From Ustilaginoidea virens (lineage: Eukaryota; Ascomycota; Sordariomycetes; Hypocreales; Clavicipitaceae), in the NCBI RefSeq assembly GCF_000687475.1, contig NC_057316.1, positions 744,001-808,000 of the forward strand: a DNA stretch of 64,000 bases, written 5' to 3'. The position numbers and the translations under genes were made by a program. Positions 1 through 10,964 of this stretch are shown in pieces. Below the pieces are notes generated by a model. It saw only the letters and a program-made list of their open reading frames with translations, did not search any database and was not told the origin of the DNA. Each line of letters starts with the position of its first letter. The first letter of the stretch is position 1.

Positions 1-1
1 G

Positions 2-1063
2 AGTCACAGTGCCTCTCGGGCTCCCCGGAAGGGGCAAGTTTTTGCTGTGAAGAAGAGTCGGCACTCGTATCAAGGACCAAAAGATCGAGAGTCAAAACTT
101 CGCGAAGTCCAAATCTTGCAAGCATTGACACATGCCGAGCATGTCCTTCAGTATGTTGATAGCTGGGAGCACAATTTCCACCTCTACATACAGACTGAGT
201 TCTGTGAGGAAGGCACATTGGATAAGTTTCTTGGAAATGTTGGTCGAGGTGGAAGGCTGGATGACTTTCGTATTTTTAAGATCCTGCAAGATCTATGCTT
301 GGTATGTAGCGCAAGCTAGCCCTGGCTGGACCTCTGGAGTTGGTCGCTAACTATGATGTAGGGATTGAAAGAAATTCACCAGGCAGGGTACATGCACTTG
401 GATATGAAACCAGCGAACATTCTCATCAACTTTGAAGGGGCCCTGAAAATTGGCGACTTTGGACTCGCCCAACCATGTACCTCGACCGAAGGCGTAGATG
501 TTGAGGGCGACCGTGAGTACATGGCTCCTGAAATGCTTAAAGGCAAGGCCGGCCAGTCAGCCGATGTCTTTTCGCTGGGCCTCATAACCCTAGAAGCGGC
601 TGCCAATGTCGTACTTCCGGATAATGGGCCTACCTGGATCGCTCTCAGATCTGGGGATCTTTCGGATGTTCCCAGCCTCACTTGGACGCCCTCGCTGGAG
701 ACTCAGCGAGACGCCGCAGGCAATGAGATTGAGTCTGCCCACAGCGATGAGCTGCATGGTGGGAGAACTCACAGTGCCGGGAACCTCTTCGGGTCACTTA
801 AGCGATCAGAGTTGCACGGGCCGCCCAAGTTTATGATTCAGGCATTTCATCCCAGCTCATTGGATTCGATCGTTCGGTGGATGACGGCGCAAGAACCAGC
901 TGACCGACCTCTGATTGACCAAATACTTGAGCTTGAAGGCCTGCGCTGGGTGGCTGAGCGTCGTACCGCCCCAGCAACTGTTTACGAAGGCAACTGGGGC
1001 CTTGCTGAGATGTTCCCCGTCTCCATTGCCGGAGATAGCGATACGGAAATGACCGATGTTTGA
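2..1063 (+). CDS. wee1: Wee1-like protein kinase, C-terminal part (5' truncated by window edge)
   Basis: Probable Wee1/Swe1-type inhibitory kinase, which phosphorylates the conserved tyrosine of Cdk1 and delays mitotic entry. The frame is open from base 2. Exon 1 (2-301) starts just before a VFAVKKSR segment, the ATP-binding lysine strand, followed by a Wee1-like stretch (LQYVDSWEHNFHLYIQTEFC). An intron at 302-361 (GTATGT donor, CTAAC branch at about 347-351, TAG acceptor) joins phase 0 to exon 2 (362-1063). Exon 2 has the catalytic loop HLDMKPANILI, DFGLA, and a YMAPEML motif. Wee1 kinases typically have HLDxKP where most kinases have HRDxKP, which supports the family call. The visible protein is 333 residues ending in an acidic tail; the regulatory N-terminus and glycine loop lie off the window. 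PKMYT1-like kinases are the main alternative. Confidence 0.88.
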
Positions 1064-2268
1064 AACAAGAGACGGGGGAAAAAAAAATCCCATGTCGCTT
1101 TAGACATGTGGTGGCAGATATTTGAGTACCTTTCAAATTAACGAACGCATATACCGACCCTTTACGATGATTACTCTTTATATACCCCCAACGCACCTGT
1201 TAGACGATTAGTGGACACCAGCGAATCTTGTGCTGGAATATGTACAAGTAGATTTTCTCGGAGGATGACGTTTTGAAAACAAACTCCACAAGGGCTACCA
1301 CTGGATGGCGAAAGCCAGGTAGGTTTATGGAAAGGAAATGCGTCCCTGAGGACCAGTCGAGTTCGGGGCCGCTTGGGGCTGTTTCACGTCCGCAGCCACC
1401 TGACCTGCCCTCTTTTTCATTTCCTCTATTCTTTGTTCTCTTTTTTGCCTGTGTACCTTTTGTTGCCGGAACTCTTTTCTCCTTTTTTTTTTTTTTTTCT
1501 TTTTTTTCCCTTCTTCCTCACTGCCCAGCGAGTCTTCGAAGAAACGACGATACGAATTGTGCTGGTTTGAAAATAAAAAGCACGGCAGCTGGAGACGATA
1601 TCACGAGTTTTGCGAGGGTGGCCGTTTACGGGTGGTATATCGAGTGCTGGTGAGAAAGAACAATAGCCCTAACTTGACTCTTCCTTCCTATGGGGTGCAC
1701 GGGGCGTCTGGGAAGTCGCATGAATCATGTAGACAGAGATATAGATGAACTTGGTGAGGCGGTAGTATTCGGTTTTACTACTAGTTGCCTTGCACTCTTG
1801 GTTGGTTGGAATGGAATGGAATGGAGTCTCGGGCTTCGGGCTGCCTGTCAGGTAGTCACGTTTGTATGACGAATGGTATGAAAATTGTTACGAACAAAGC
1901 CATGTGCGCAAGTAAGAGGCAGAGTGTTACGAAAAAAAAAATGGTGCTACGTAGAGTACATCATGGCAAGCTACCTACCTCCTACCATGCTGCTTGGATA
2001 ATCGGCGGCTGGTGGTGGACGTTGATAAGAGGTAGGTACCAGACTCTTTTTTAGGAGGGGGGAAGCTGAGCGTGGGTGTGGCACGAGGGGGTGTGATTGG
2101 GGGGAACAGGGGGTGTGGTTATCTTGATGGATAAACGCCAGGCACCAACTTCAAACCAACCAGTTTCCCATACCAGTCCAGACTGTAAAAGACGTGCGGA
2201 GTATGTTGAGCTTAGCGACTCGCCTTTTGCTCTTGTTGATTCCGGGAGCCAGGCTGTGGCACATCACC
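1064..2268. other. Intergenic region between wee1 and the oxidoreductase
   Basis: No supported gene. It holds the 3' flank of the kinase gene, a long T-rich tract at about 1475-1510 and the promoter side of the next gene. Open frames here (for example 1273-1653) are low-complexity Phe/Leu translations of the T tract. An A-rich run lies at about 1930-1940. Confidence 0.6.
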
Positions 2269-3798
2269 ATGGCCGGTACAAAGCTACAAGAGGGTCAGTC
2301 CGGACCGCCAACTTTGCAGAGTACTCATTCGTATTGGCACAAAAACCCATCGACGGTTCTCCAAGGTCACCGAACCACGAGCAAGCTCCCTCCCGCTGCT
2401 GATGTCGTCGTGATTGGGACCGGAATCACGGGTGCCTTTGCCGCACGGGAGTTGATGACTGGTGGCAGAAGCGTCTTGCATCTGGAGGCGAGGGAGGCAT
2501 GCTGGGGAGCTACTGGAAGGGTGAGCCAACGTTCTCCTGACCAACCAGACCCTCCCTTCCCGACGCTTCTCTTCTTCTCCATGGGCAAGCTGATTCTCAT
2601 GCCCAAACGCCTGCGTCTCTAGAATGGCGGCCACTGCCAGCCAATGGTGTACTCTTCCAAGCCCAGTGTTGCACGATTCGAACTGGGGACGTATCACTTC
2701 CTCAAGGCCTTTGTGGCCAAGAACAATATTTCATGTGACTGGCACACCGTTGGAGGCGTTCATGCCTTGTTCGACGACAAGGCCTTCGGCCTCGTTGAAA
2801 AGGTCATCCAGCGCTTGAAGCTGGAACATCCAGATCTTGCCCAGCATGCCATTCTCGTGAAAGGCGAGAAGGAGCGTGGCGTGCTTAGGATACCCGCAGC
2901 GGTCGGTGCCGTCTATCAACCCAATGCTGCCAAGCTGTGGCCGTATAAGCTGGTCGCCTGGGTGCTAGAGAAGCTGCTCCAAGAATACCCGGCCAGTCGC
3001 TACAATCTACAGACAAATACAGCCGTGGAGCATTTACAACACACCGGCGACGGCGGCTGGGTAGTCCACACCCCTCGCGGTCAAGTCGTTGCCAAGCATG
3101 TCCTTCTCGCCTCCAATGCATACACGTCGTACCTTTTGCCACAGTTTACGGGCATCATCACACCCGTCAGGGGGCAGGTTGCTGGGCTGACACCGCCGAC
3201 AGGCGACATTCCTCTGGAGCACACCCACGTATGGGTCCAGGGCAACGGCACTGACGATTACTTGATCCAGAGGGACGACGACGGGTTTCTCATCCTTGGA
3301 GGAGAGCGGTTCAGCACCGCCGGCGCAGAAGAAGGCATATGGGATGACGGCCAGGTAAATGACGAGATTGGCGCAAAGCTTCGCAGCCAGCTGCAGCACA
3401 GTGTTAAGCTCCGCGGGCCCGACTGCGCGGAAGAGGAGGAACTCGACGCGCAGTATGAGTGGACGGGGATAATGGGGTATGCCAAAGACCATTATCCCTG
3501 GGTGGGCCGCGTGCCTCCCTCCCTCGGCGGTACGCGCGACGACGGCGACGACGACGACGAGGACGAGGAGGGAGCTCGGAGCCACTTGTGGATCAGTGCC
3601 GGGTATACGGGCCATGGTATGCCGACCGCCGCAAGGTGTGGCATACGAGTTGCGGAGATGATATTGGGAAGGGAACCGACCTTTGACATGCCCGTGGAGT
3701 TTTTGGCGAGCGAAGAGAGGGCCAGGAGAACAAAGGACGCCAAGACGACGATTCGCCGGAGCCTGATGGACGAGCTGAATGCACTGTTGGATGACTAG
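2269..3798 (+). CDS. FAD-dependent oxidoreductase (DAO family)
   Basis: Flavoenzyme of the DAO superfamily (glycine/D-amino-acid oxidase type), expected to oxidise an amine or amino acid with FAD; the substrate cannot be told. Two exons: 2269-2520 and 2623-3798, with intron 2521-2622 (GTGAGC donor, CTCTAG acceptor). The join reads GATGRNGGHCQP, the conserved GR(N/S)GG stretch of the family, which confirms the splice. The dinucleotide-binding motif VVVIGTGITG is at residues 46-55 and the C-terminal FAD motif is LWISAGYTGHGMPTAA. Predicted length is 475 residues, normal for fungal members. The ATG at 2269 lies in a good CACCATGG context; an in-frame ATG at 2194 would add 25 residues resembling a hydrophobic leader and remains possible. 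A short acidic Asp/Glu run near residues 365-375 is low complexity. Confidence 0.85.
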
Positions 3799-4197
3799 GC
3801 GTGGTTGTTGCGTGCTCGCGATGTAGATCAGCTTGGTGAATATTGTTCGGACGATGTAAATGTTGGAAATTTTGGCGTCTGGTGTTTTTTTTTTTCCTTT
3901 TACTCAGATTGGAGAATTTTACAGCTTTCGGAGAGCTTGCTCATGCAAAACATGGCAGGCTGCAACAAGTAAGGAGACTTTTGAAAAAGGCCCGCCCGGG
4001 CTATCCGATCATCAGCCGCGTCCGCCAATCACAGCCACTCATTTTGCAAGCAGCTTGACCTGCCTCAGCCTCAGCCATTGCAGACAAGAACAGCAACTTC
4101 GCATCGTCTGCAAGTTGCAACCTCGGACCCTCGACCCGCCGCCATTGACATCACACAAAGGCCAAACTGCCGTTGACGCAGGGCCAGACCACCCGCA
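3799..4197. other. Intergenic spacer and nuo-24 promoter
   Basis: About 400 bases between stop and next start. It contains a T-run near 3883-3898 and a pyrimidine/CA-rich stretch leading to the ATG at 4198. No gene is supported. Confidence 0.55.
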
Positions 4198-4381
4198 ATG
4201 GCGAGCAAGATGACGCCCTTTCTCTTTCGCTCATGCGCCCGCGCGTCCTCTCGCCTGGCGCGGCTGCCCGCCCGCCACTTTTCCGCCTCGTCCCGCCGAC
4301 CGAGCGATACCCTCATGGTTGTACGTATGCCATGCTGTCACTTTATCTTTTCTAGGCCCGGAGACGCGGAAGACGCGGAAG

Positions 4382-4412
<31 letters not shown>

Positions 4413-5245
4413 GGAAGAGTCGACTAACAGGCTCTTGCAGCACCGCAACTCCCGGGACAACAACCCCGACATCCCGTTCAGGTTCAACCAGGAGAACGAG
4501 GCCGTCATTGCCGAGATCCTCAAGCGATACCCCGAGCAGTACAAAAAGGCCGCCGTGATGCCCCTGCTCGACCTGGGCCAGCGCCAGCACGGCTTCACCA
4601 GCATCAGCGTCATGAACGAGGTCGCCCGCCTGCTGGAGATGCCCCCCATGCGCGTGTACGAAGTGGCCTCCTTCTACACCATGTACAACCGCGACCCGGT
4701 CGGCAAGTTCTTCGTCCAGGCCTGCACGACGGTACGGCGGATTCCCCCCCCCCCCCCCCCCCCCCCTTTCCAAACATCCCTTTGCCCTTGTTCCCCCCCC
4801 CCCTCCCCCTCCCCCAGCACGCTCTCTGCCGGATGCTGACGCGGTCTTTGTCCCCTCTCTCTTGTTTTCGTCGCCACAGACCCCCTGCCAATTGGGCGGG
4901 TGCGGCTCCGATGTCATTGTCCAAGCCATCAAGGACCACCTCGGCATCAAGCAGGGCCAGACCACCCCCGACGGGCTGTTCACATTCATCGAGGTCGAGT
5001 GCCTGGGCGCGTGTGTCAATGCGCCCATGATCCAAATCAACGACGACTACTACGAGGACTTGACGCCCGAGACGGTCGTCGACCTGCTCAAGAAGCTGAG
5101 GGCTAGCGCCGGCGACGCCAAGGCCGCTGCTCTCGTCCCCAAGCCTGGGCCCCTGTCGGGGAGGGATACTTGCGAGAACAGCAAGGGGCAGACGAACCTG
5201 TTGGACGAGCCGTGGGGAGCCGAGAAGACGAGGTCCGACTTGTAG
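4198..5245 (+). CDS. nuo-24: NADH:ubiquinone oxidoreductase 24-kDa subunit (NDUFV2/NuoE homologue), mitochondrial
   Basis: Peripheral-arm subunit of mitochondrial complex I that binds the [2Fe-2S] cluster N1a. Three exons: 4198-4320, 4441-4731 and 4880-5245, giving 259 residues. Intron 1 is 120 nt (GTACGT donor, CTAAC near 4423, GCAG acceptor); intron 2 is 148 nt (GTACGG donor, ACAG acceptor) and full of C-runs. Splicing restores CTTTPC and the cluster ligands Cys136, Cys141, Cys179 and Cys183 ([11 protein letters not shown]). The N-terminus is Arg/Ser/Ala-rich ([20 protein letters not shown]), a typical mitochondrial presequence. The C-terminus carries the conserved PKPGPLSGR. Family assignment is secure. 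Oddity: intron 1 contains a long GAA repeat and is open in frame, so retention would insert a poly-Glu segment. Confidence 0.95.
4376..4412 (+). repeat. GAA microsatellite inside nuo-24 intron 1
   Basis: Nearly pure GAA triplets on the + strand within the first intron, just upstream of the branch point. The tract keeps the intron free of stops in the coding frame. Confidence 0.9.
4745..4816 (+). repeat. Poly-C tracts inside nuo-24 intron 2
   Basis: Two runs of cytosine (about 4745-4767 and 4793-4803) with C/T-rich flanks lie between donor 4732 and acceptor 4879. They could be misread in length by sequencing. Confidence 0.85.
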
Positions 5246-5708
5246 ACTTGGTGCTTTTGTATCGATCCATCTTTTTTGGGGGGGCTCGTCTTGTAAGCTC
5301 AGGGGGAAGATTGGCGTGGGGAAGGGAGAGGGAGGGGGGAGGGTTGCGTCTGGTCCTCGGGACATTTCCGTGGGAGGATTGACCCGGGGCGAAGAACAAA
5401 ATACTGTATATAAAAAGTCATGTTCCCAATGCCAAGTAGCGGTATAGACAGGGTTGAATTTCTCCCATTTTTCACGACAATGCTGTGTGGTTTCAAGTGG
5501 TGAATGCTTCATTCTAGCATGAAATCAGAGTGGAAATTCACGAAGAAAAAAAAAAAAAAAAGAGACAAAGAACAAGAAAGAAAGGAAGAAAGCACAAAGG
5601 CAGGTTTTCCACACACATGAAACAAAATCCCAAGATGTTCGTTTTTTTTTTTTGGAACCCCAGCTTTATCTCAACAACCTTTTTGCTCTTGAGATTCATC
5701 ACGGCGGC
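5246..5708. other. Convergent 3' intergenic region, nuo-24 / kelch gene
   Basis: The nuo-24 and kelch genes point at each other across this 463-base spacer. It contains A-runs (about 5545-5561), a T-run (about 5642-5654) and no supported gene. Both 3' UTRs and poly(A) sites should lie here. Confidence 0.6.
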
Positions 5709-7376
5709 TCACTCTCCCAGGCGTAATATCCATCCGTCGCCAATGCGCTTGTTATCCGCCCCCAACCCGCCCCAGATGACGACGGCGCTCTCAACATCTG
5801 TCATGGGCGCACTTGCCAGCCATCCTCTCGGCGTCGGCACTTCACCGCCGCTCTCGTGGTCGTGGGGTCCGGTGCGCAGCTTTTGCCATTTTCCTTCCCC
5901 AGTCTTTCGGCCCACGGCCTGATACACGGCCGCGGCTAGGCTTGCCGCGGTCATGCCCAAGGGCGGGACCTGGAAGGTCCAGACGTCGTTGCAAAGGGTA
6001 CCTGCTCCTTCATGCCCGTCCGCACTGGGGGCTCGTTCGCCCATACACAGGACGAGGACTTCTTTGCCGCCTCCGACCGTCAGTGCTTGCAGCGAGGCGA
6101 CGCTTCGGGGGGGAGGCCACTCCTGGTGCAGCTCAGCGTGGATCTCGGTTGACGATGCATCCGCGTCTCCTTGGCGGATGGTTTGCCAGCCTCCTCGGGC
6201 GTGGATGGCAACCTCGGCTTTGGTGTGGCCGTCATCAAATGTTTCGACCTCGAGATGGAGAAAGTCGAGCTGCCCACCTGCCTCGGTTTCGCCGTCATAG
6301 CCGCCGAAGCGATACAGGCGACTTTTGCTGATGCAGATGGAAGAGCCGCCACGGGAGGGGCCAGGAGCAGCTGGCAGCTCGGTCCAAGTGCGGGCGCGGA
6401 CGTCAAAAGCCCAGAGATCGCCCGTACGGTCGCCGCTAGCGAGACAGCCTGCGTGTATGAGCAAGGTCCCGTAGCCGTCGGACTCTTGGTCGACGGCTTC
6501 TTCGGCGACGTAGCCCACCACGGGTTTTTGGGGAATGCCAGTCTTTGCTGCATCGCCCAGGGCCCACTGTCGCCATGTCTGAGGCTTCTTGAAACCGGCA
6601 GGGTGAGGGGTATCATGGGGTCGGTTTGTAGCCGTGGCGCAGTGATAGCTTCGAGGAGCAGGGTGAGGCACGATGGCGCCACCTTTGACGGCTGGGGCGG
6701 GATCGAGATAGGACCACGTATGGGAGCGCGTGTCGTACACCCAGACTCTTCCGGCTTCCTGGAGGGGCTGCATATCGGGGCCGCCTCGTCCCCCGAACAA
6801 GAAGATGCGTGATCCGATGACGGCGGTGGCGTGGCCGACTCGCGGACCGGGAACCTGGCCCATGCCCGAGGCTTCATCTTTGGCGATTTCTTTTCCTTTG
6901 CCACTTGACGTCTCTTGCAGAGCGACGTCGTCCAAGCTGCTCTGCGCTTGGTGGGCAGTGGGGGATTCGCTCAAAGCAGGAGGACTGTGCTGTTGCTGAG
7001 ATTGCTCTGGCAGAGCCGTCGCTTTTGCCCTGACCTTGTGGTAGTCTGCGCCGGCGCTGCTGAACGGTAGCCGGATGATGTGCATATCGTTGTCAACTGG
7101 TTGCCGAGGTTCGACCTCCCCGCCAAAGACGTAGGCGCATCCGGATACAACGTTGAGAGTGTGTGACGAGCGGGGCAGGGACGGGATGTCGATGCGCTCC
7201 CAGGTGGCTTGGACGTCGTTGGCGGGACGGGTCTTTTTCTGGCGAAAGTGAGGCAAGGAGGGGAGTCTGCCTTGAATCTCGGACAGGTTGGGCATATCGA
7301 CCTTGGTGTGCAGATTCTCCTGGGCTTGCTTGAGCAAGTCGGTGGAGCGACGCTTGAGCCGGTTGAGCGGCTCCAT
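5709..7376 (-). CDS. Kelch-repeat (galactose-oxidase-like beta-propeller) protein
   Basis: A 555-residue single-exon protein predicted to fold as a kelch beta-propeller, a protein-interaction scaffold; its partner is unknown. Visible repeat signatures include SHTLNVVSGCAYVFGGE, GHATAVIGSRIFLFGGRGG followed by a VYDTRSHTW strand, and a later SRLYRFGGYDG repeat. The N-terminus (MEPLNRLKRRSTDLLKQAQ) is basic and helical. The start is the ATG at 7376 with CCGCCATGG context; the frame continues upstream to 7430 but only through a TTG. There is no signal peptide or membrane segment, so a cytosolic role is likely. The gene is divergent from CCZ1 and convergent with nuo-24. I do not recognise a specific named ortholog. 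Confidence 0.8.
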   Translation of the reverse strand: MEPLNRLKRRSTDLLKQAQENLHTKVDMPNLSEIQGRLPSLPHFRQKKTRPANDVQATWERIDIPSLPRSSHTLNVVSGCAYVFGGEVEPRQPVDNDMHIIRLPFSSAGADYHKVRAKATALPEQSQQQHSPPALSESPTAHQAQSSLDDVALQETSSGKGKEIAKDEASGMGQVPGPRVGHATAVIGSRIFLFGGRGGPDMQPLQEAGRVWVYDTRSHTWSYLDPAPAVKGGAIVPHPAPRSYHCATATNRPHDTPHPAGFKKPQTWRQWALGDAAKTGIPQKPVVGYVAEEAVDQESDGYGTLLIHAGCLASGDRTGDLWAFDVRARTWTELPAAPGPSRGGSSICISKSRLYRFGGYDGETEAGGQLDFLHLEVETFDDGHTKAEVAIHARGGWQTIRQGDADASSTEIHAELHQEWPPPRSVASLQALTVGGGKEVLVLCMGERAPSADGHEGAGTLCNDVWTFQVPPLGMTAASLAAAVYQAVGRKTGEGKWQKLRTGPHDHESGGEVPTPRGWLASAPMTDVESAVVIWGGLGADNKRIGDGWILRLGE

Positions 7377-8331
7377 GGCGGTAGACTGGTATGGTAGTCT
7401 GGCGGCGACGACAGAGTCAAGCGGGTGCAAAACCCGTTGCCTCGGATGGGTTGAGGCTGGAACAGGTGAAGAGCAGCCGATGGGGGTATGGGCGGCTTTG
7501 CGGAGCGCTCAACTAAGCAGACATGATATGTAGCAACGGTCTGAACGAGGAGATTGCTTGCCAGAAACCGGCACAGCCTTGTTGGCAGCCCGGGTGTTGT
7601 CTGGTGCCTTTTGTCGGAGAGAGCCTTGAGGGTTTCCAACAATGGCGTGTAGCTTTCAGAAGATCGCTCGTCTATTGTGGGTTGGAACGATGATGGTTCA
7701 CATGAAGCGAGGGGATCGCACGAGGGAATTGCACGAGGGAATTGCACGAGGGAGGCCGGGAAGGAACCTGTAAGCAGGCTGGGCTTGGCGGTGCATGACA
7801 GATGTTGACAGCTGCACTGCCCAGTGCGGCTATGAGCGGCCGCGGTTCGGCCCAAGCAGGGATAACCAGATTGACCCCGACTAGCACAGTAGCATGAAGC
7901 CCACTCTACACAGTGTTCTCTCCGGTCTGTTATGTAGAATGCACAGGCCAAGGTGGTTGGGTTGCTGTCATCTGTTATCTGTTACTCCGTACTTACCAGG
8001 TAGTAGTTAGGTACCTGGCACGTTACCTTGGGCACCTCTTCACCGAGCACCTACCAGAGGTATCTATGTACCTCCTAGGCAGGCACCTTGGCATTGAACT
8101 TCTCCCCCAACCCAACATATCCACCCGCGTATCCGTACATTGATTATAGATGACAGCCTTGCCATCGAACCCACCCTGCCTGCCGCCCCCCAACTTCCAA
8201 GTCGCCTGGCAGCAGCATCTTGTCACGGTCGCAAACAGATAAGCGCCAGCAGGCTCCGGAAATGCTTTATCGACTGATGTAGCCTTCACTCGTGAAGCCC
8301 GCGCCTTACCGGGATTGACCTCCGGACTATC
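7377..8331. promoter_or_regulatory. Divergent promoter region, kelch gene / CCZ1
   Basis: The 955 bases between two divergent starts must carry both promoters. It contains a short tandem repeat of a 14-base unit (gaattgcacgaggg, about 7720-7756) and a cluster of TACC/GGTA steps with a TACTCCGTAC palindrome at 7983-7992 and a GGTACC site near 8010. Minus-strand frames here are not convincing as genes. Exact promoter elements cannot be assigned. Confidence 0.45.
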
Positions 8332-8910
8332 ATGGCGTCCTCCACAACATCTGCTGCTGTGGGAGGCATAGTCCCAGCACAGCTTGGTTTCCTTGCCATC
8401 TTCAACCCGTGTCTGGGCAGTACAGACGACACAATCGACCATCAGATAGTCTACTATGCATCGGACGCTTTGCGGCAGCCCGGGGGCAAAAAGAAGAAAC
8501 GGCGCACACGTGGCCGACCAGCCGAGGACGCTCCTCCGGAGGAGCGCAACGAGCGTCTGCGCCAGATAGGGTTGGCTCAGGGCATGATCAAATTCAGCAG
8601 AGATTTTGCCGACGGCGCAGCTCTGGATGCCGTGGACACGGAGAAAACCCGGGTCATCACCCATGAACTGGAACCTGGCTGGTGGATTCTTGCTGTGAGT
8701 GTGACAGCACTGCCATGCTCTTCGCCCAGCACCCCCCCCCCCCCCCCGAAACCCCAATCCAAGAAGACTTGCTTTGGCAAAGATGAGCGAGCAAGACGAT
8801 GTTGCGGCGTTTTGGCTTACTGGCGGGGACACCCCTTTTCTAGAGCATCAATTTTGCAAAGATTCCGCTTCCGCCGCGGTTACCGGTCAAATCTTCTGCT
8901 GCTGTCGGTG

Positions 8911-8949
<39 letters not shown>

Positions 8950-10964
8950 AGCAGGAAGACAGGTTTGAATACTCCAGCAGAGAGCTAAAGCCAGCTTCTT
9001 TACTGTTACGAGACCTGCTCCGCGCGCACAGCATATTTCTGATGCACCACGATGCGTCGCTCGACGCGCTGTTTATCCGCACCAAACGTACCAGATTCGT
9101 TACCGTTCTCGGGCGATACTGGGATCTGTTCCTGTCCACATGGAACGTGATGCTCCACGGAAATCCCCTGCGCAGCATCTTTGATGGCATCAACGTTGCT
9201 GCTTCAGGCGAGTTGGGCGTCGGCGTCGGCGAAGAGGAACGCGGTAGTGGCGAGCGGGAAGTGCTGGAGGGCCTGGTCGGCAGGATAGAGGGCCTGGTCG
9301 ACCTGGTCGTCTCCAAGTTCGGCAACGAAGAAGGAGCTCAAGACCTCGCGGGAGCCAGGCACAAAAGGGAAGCCCAGTGGCTCGGAGCAGGGGAGGAGCC
9401 TGCCGCCGAGGACGGAGCCATCTTTTTCGGCGTCGGAGCCCTGAGCAGAAAGTCCGTGAGGGATGTGACGCATTGGATGGAGGATCTGTACCAGTGGGGG
9501 GAACACGCGTACGGCGTCATCAGCAGCCCGACGTCCACGCGCAAAGCCCGCACCAGAAGAGCAAACTCGCCTGTCGGGCGCGCGACGAAACCCGACCAGG
9601 CTGCCGCCACGCCCGTCGCAGGAGAAGGTGCAGAAGCGAAGACCGAGGCAGGGAAACGGGAGACCCAAGACGGCAAGCTCGACAAAATGCTCGGCTACAT
9701 GAAACTGGGCTACGGCTCATACTGGACCATCCCGGGAACAGGCGCAAACACAACCACGGCCGCAGCCGCAACCGCAACCGCACACCCTGGCGCGAGCCGC
9801 GCACCTGCCGAGACGAAAGCGAAGCCCTCCCACGACGCAGCCGCACGCTCACCACCTTCAGCGGCACGGTCGCGACCGAGCCACCCCCCCAGACGGGCCT
9901 CCACCGACGCCCACGGCCACTACCTGATCGGCCTCAGGGGCCCCATCGAGGAGGGGCGCCTCGGCTCCGGCTCGTCCGGCTCGTCCGGCTCGTCCTCCTC
10001 CGAGTCAAACTCCCGCACCGTCCTCCGCACCATCAACGTTGAGCTCCAGGGCGAGCCGTGCTCGCGGCCGGAAGCCACCGCGGCCAGGGACCTCGGCCAC
10101 CCCGGCGGCAAGCTCCCCCCATCCCAGGGAGCAGGCAGCACGCCCCTGGGCTGCACGTCGCTCCAGGGCGGCACGGCCGAGAAGGTTCGCGTGGTGGTGT
10201 ACGTCAACCGCCCCTTCATCTTCGCGTTCCTGTTCCGCCTGCACACCGACTCGCTAGCGTGGGACGCCCTGTACCGCTCCCTGCACCACCAGCTCTCCCC
10301 GCTCAAGAGACCCCTGCTCTCGTCCACGAGCTACCGCCCCGAACCGCCGGCGTCCAACGCCCCCGGAACCGGCGCCAGCAGACACCTCTCCTCTTCCCCG
10401 CCATCCATACACAGCCTCGTCTGGGACCCCTCCGCCCTCACGGTCCATTCCAGCATCCCCAACATCCCCGAGGCCTCCGCCTCGGAGACCTGGTCGCGCG
10501 CCGATGCCGTCAACACCCATCTGCACCTCCTCAACATCCACGCCGCCACGCGTCTCGCCCACGCGGACCTGGAGAGGACGCACAAGACCAACCGCGGATG
10601 GTGGATCGTCTGGACCCGTCATCTCGCGGAAAGGGCCCTCCTCCATGCCGGCGCCGCGCCACCTCACCAGTCACCACCGTCGCCTGCCGCATCCGCCACC
10701 AGCAGCAGCAGCAGCAGCAGCGGCGGCGGCGGCGGCGGCGGAGGCACAGATGAGACCGGCCAGGACGGAGGGACCGCGGCCCACGAGCAGGGGCATCCCG
10801 TGGGCAAGGAGATCTTTCTGGTCAGGCGGGCGAGCGATCACGCCGGGCTTGGAGGCCTGTCGACAGGCCCAGGGGGGGGCAGCGCAGAAGGCGCTGGTAG
10901 GTTGGTGCAGGGCATCGGGGTAGACACCCGGCGATATGTGGAGGAGCTGCTGAGTTTCCTGTAA
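8332..10964 (+). CDS. CCZ1: CCZ1-like vacuolar fusion protein (Mon1-Ccz1 GEF subunit)
   Basis: Predicted Ccz1 homologue; with Mon1 it forms the exchange factor activating Ypt7/Rab7 on late endosomes and autophagosomes. The N-terminus has the CCZ1/longin signature GFLAIFNPCLGSTDDTIDHQ followed by IVYYAS. Exon 1 is 8332-8694; intron 8695-8843 (GTGAGT donor, TCTAG acceptor, with a poly-C run); exon 2 is 8844-10964. The join WWILA/SINFAKIPLP is in frame and gives 827 residues. After it come a poly-Ala run from a GCT repeat, then EYSSRELKPASLLLRDLL and HDASLDALF, typical of the family. The middle and C-terminal parts hold low-complexity insertions (Ala/Thr, Gly-Ser, Ser and Gly runs at about 10710-10745). 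The start is the first ATG of the conserved domain. Some C-terminal introns may have been missed, but the frame is open throughout. Confidence 0.85.
8899..8951 (+). repeat. GCT trinucleotide repeat coding poly-Ala in CCZ1
   Basis: A run of about a dozen GCT codons lies near the start of CCZ1 exon 2 and encodes poly-alanine. It is a plausible length-variable site within the protein. Confidence 0.85.

Noticed and set aside
1273..1653. 126-codon frame with Phe-rich stretch
   Set aside because: It translates a long T tract; low complexity, no domain and intergenic location.
4231..5040. 269-codon minus-strand frame opposite nuo-24
   Set aside because: Shadow of the spliced complex I gene; poly-Phe and poly-Gly runs come from intron repeats.
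9204..10667. Minus-strand frames opposite CCZ1
   Set aside because: Antisense to a high-GC coding region; no domain and overlapping each other.
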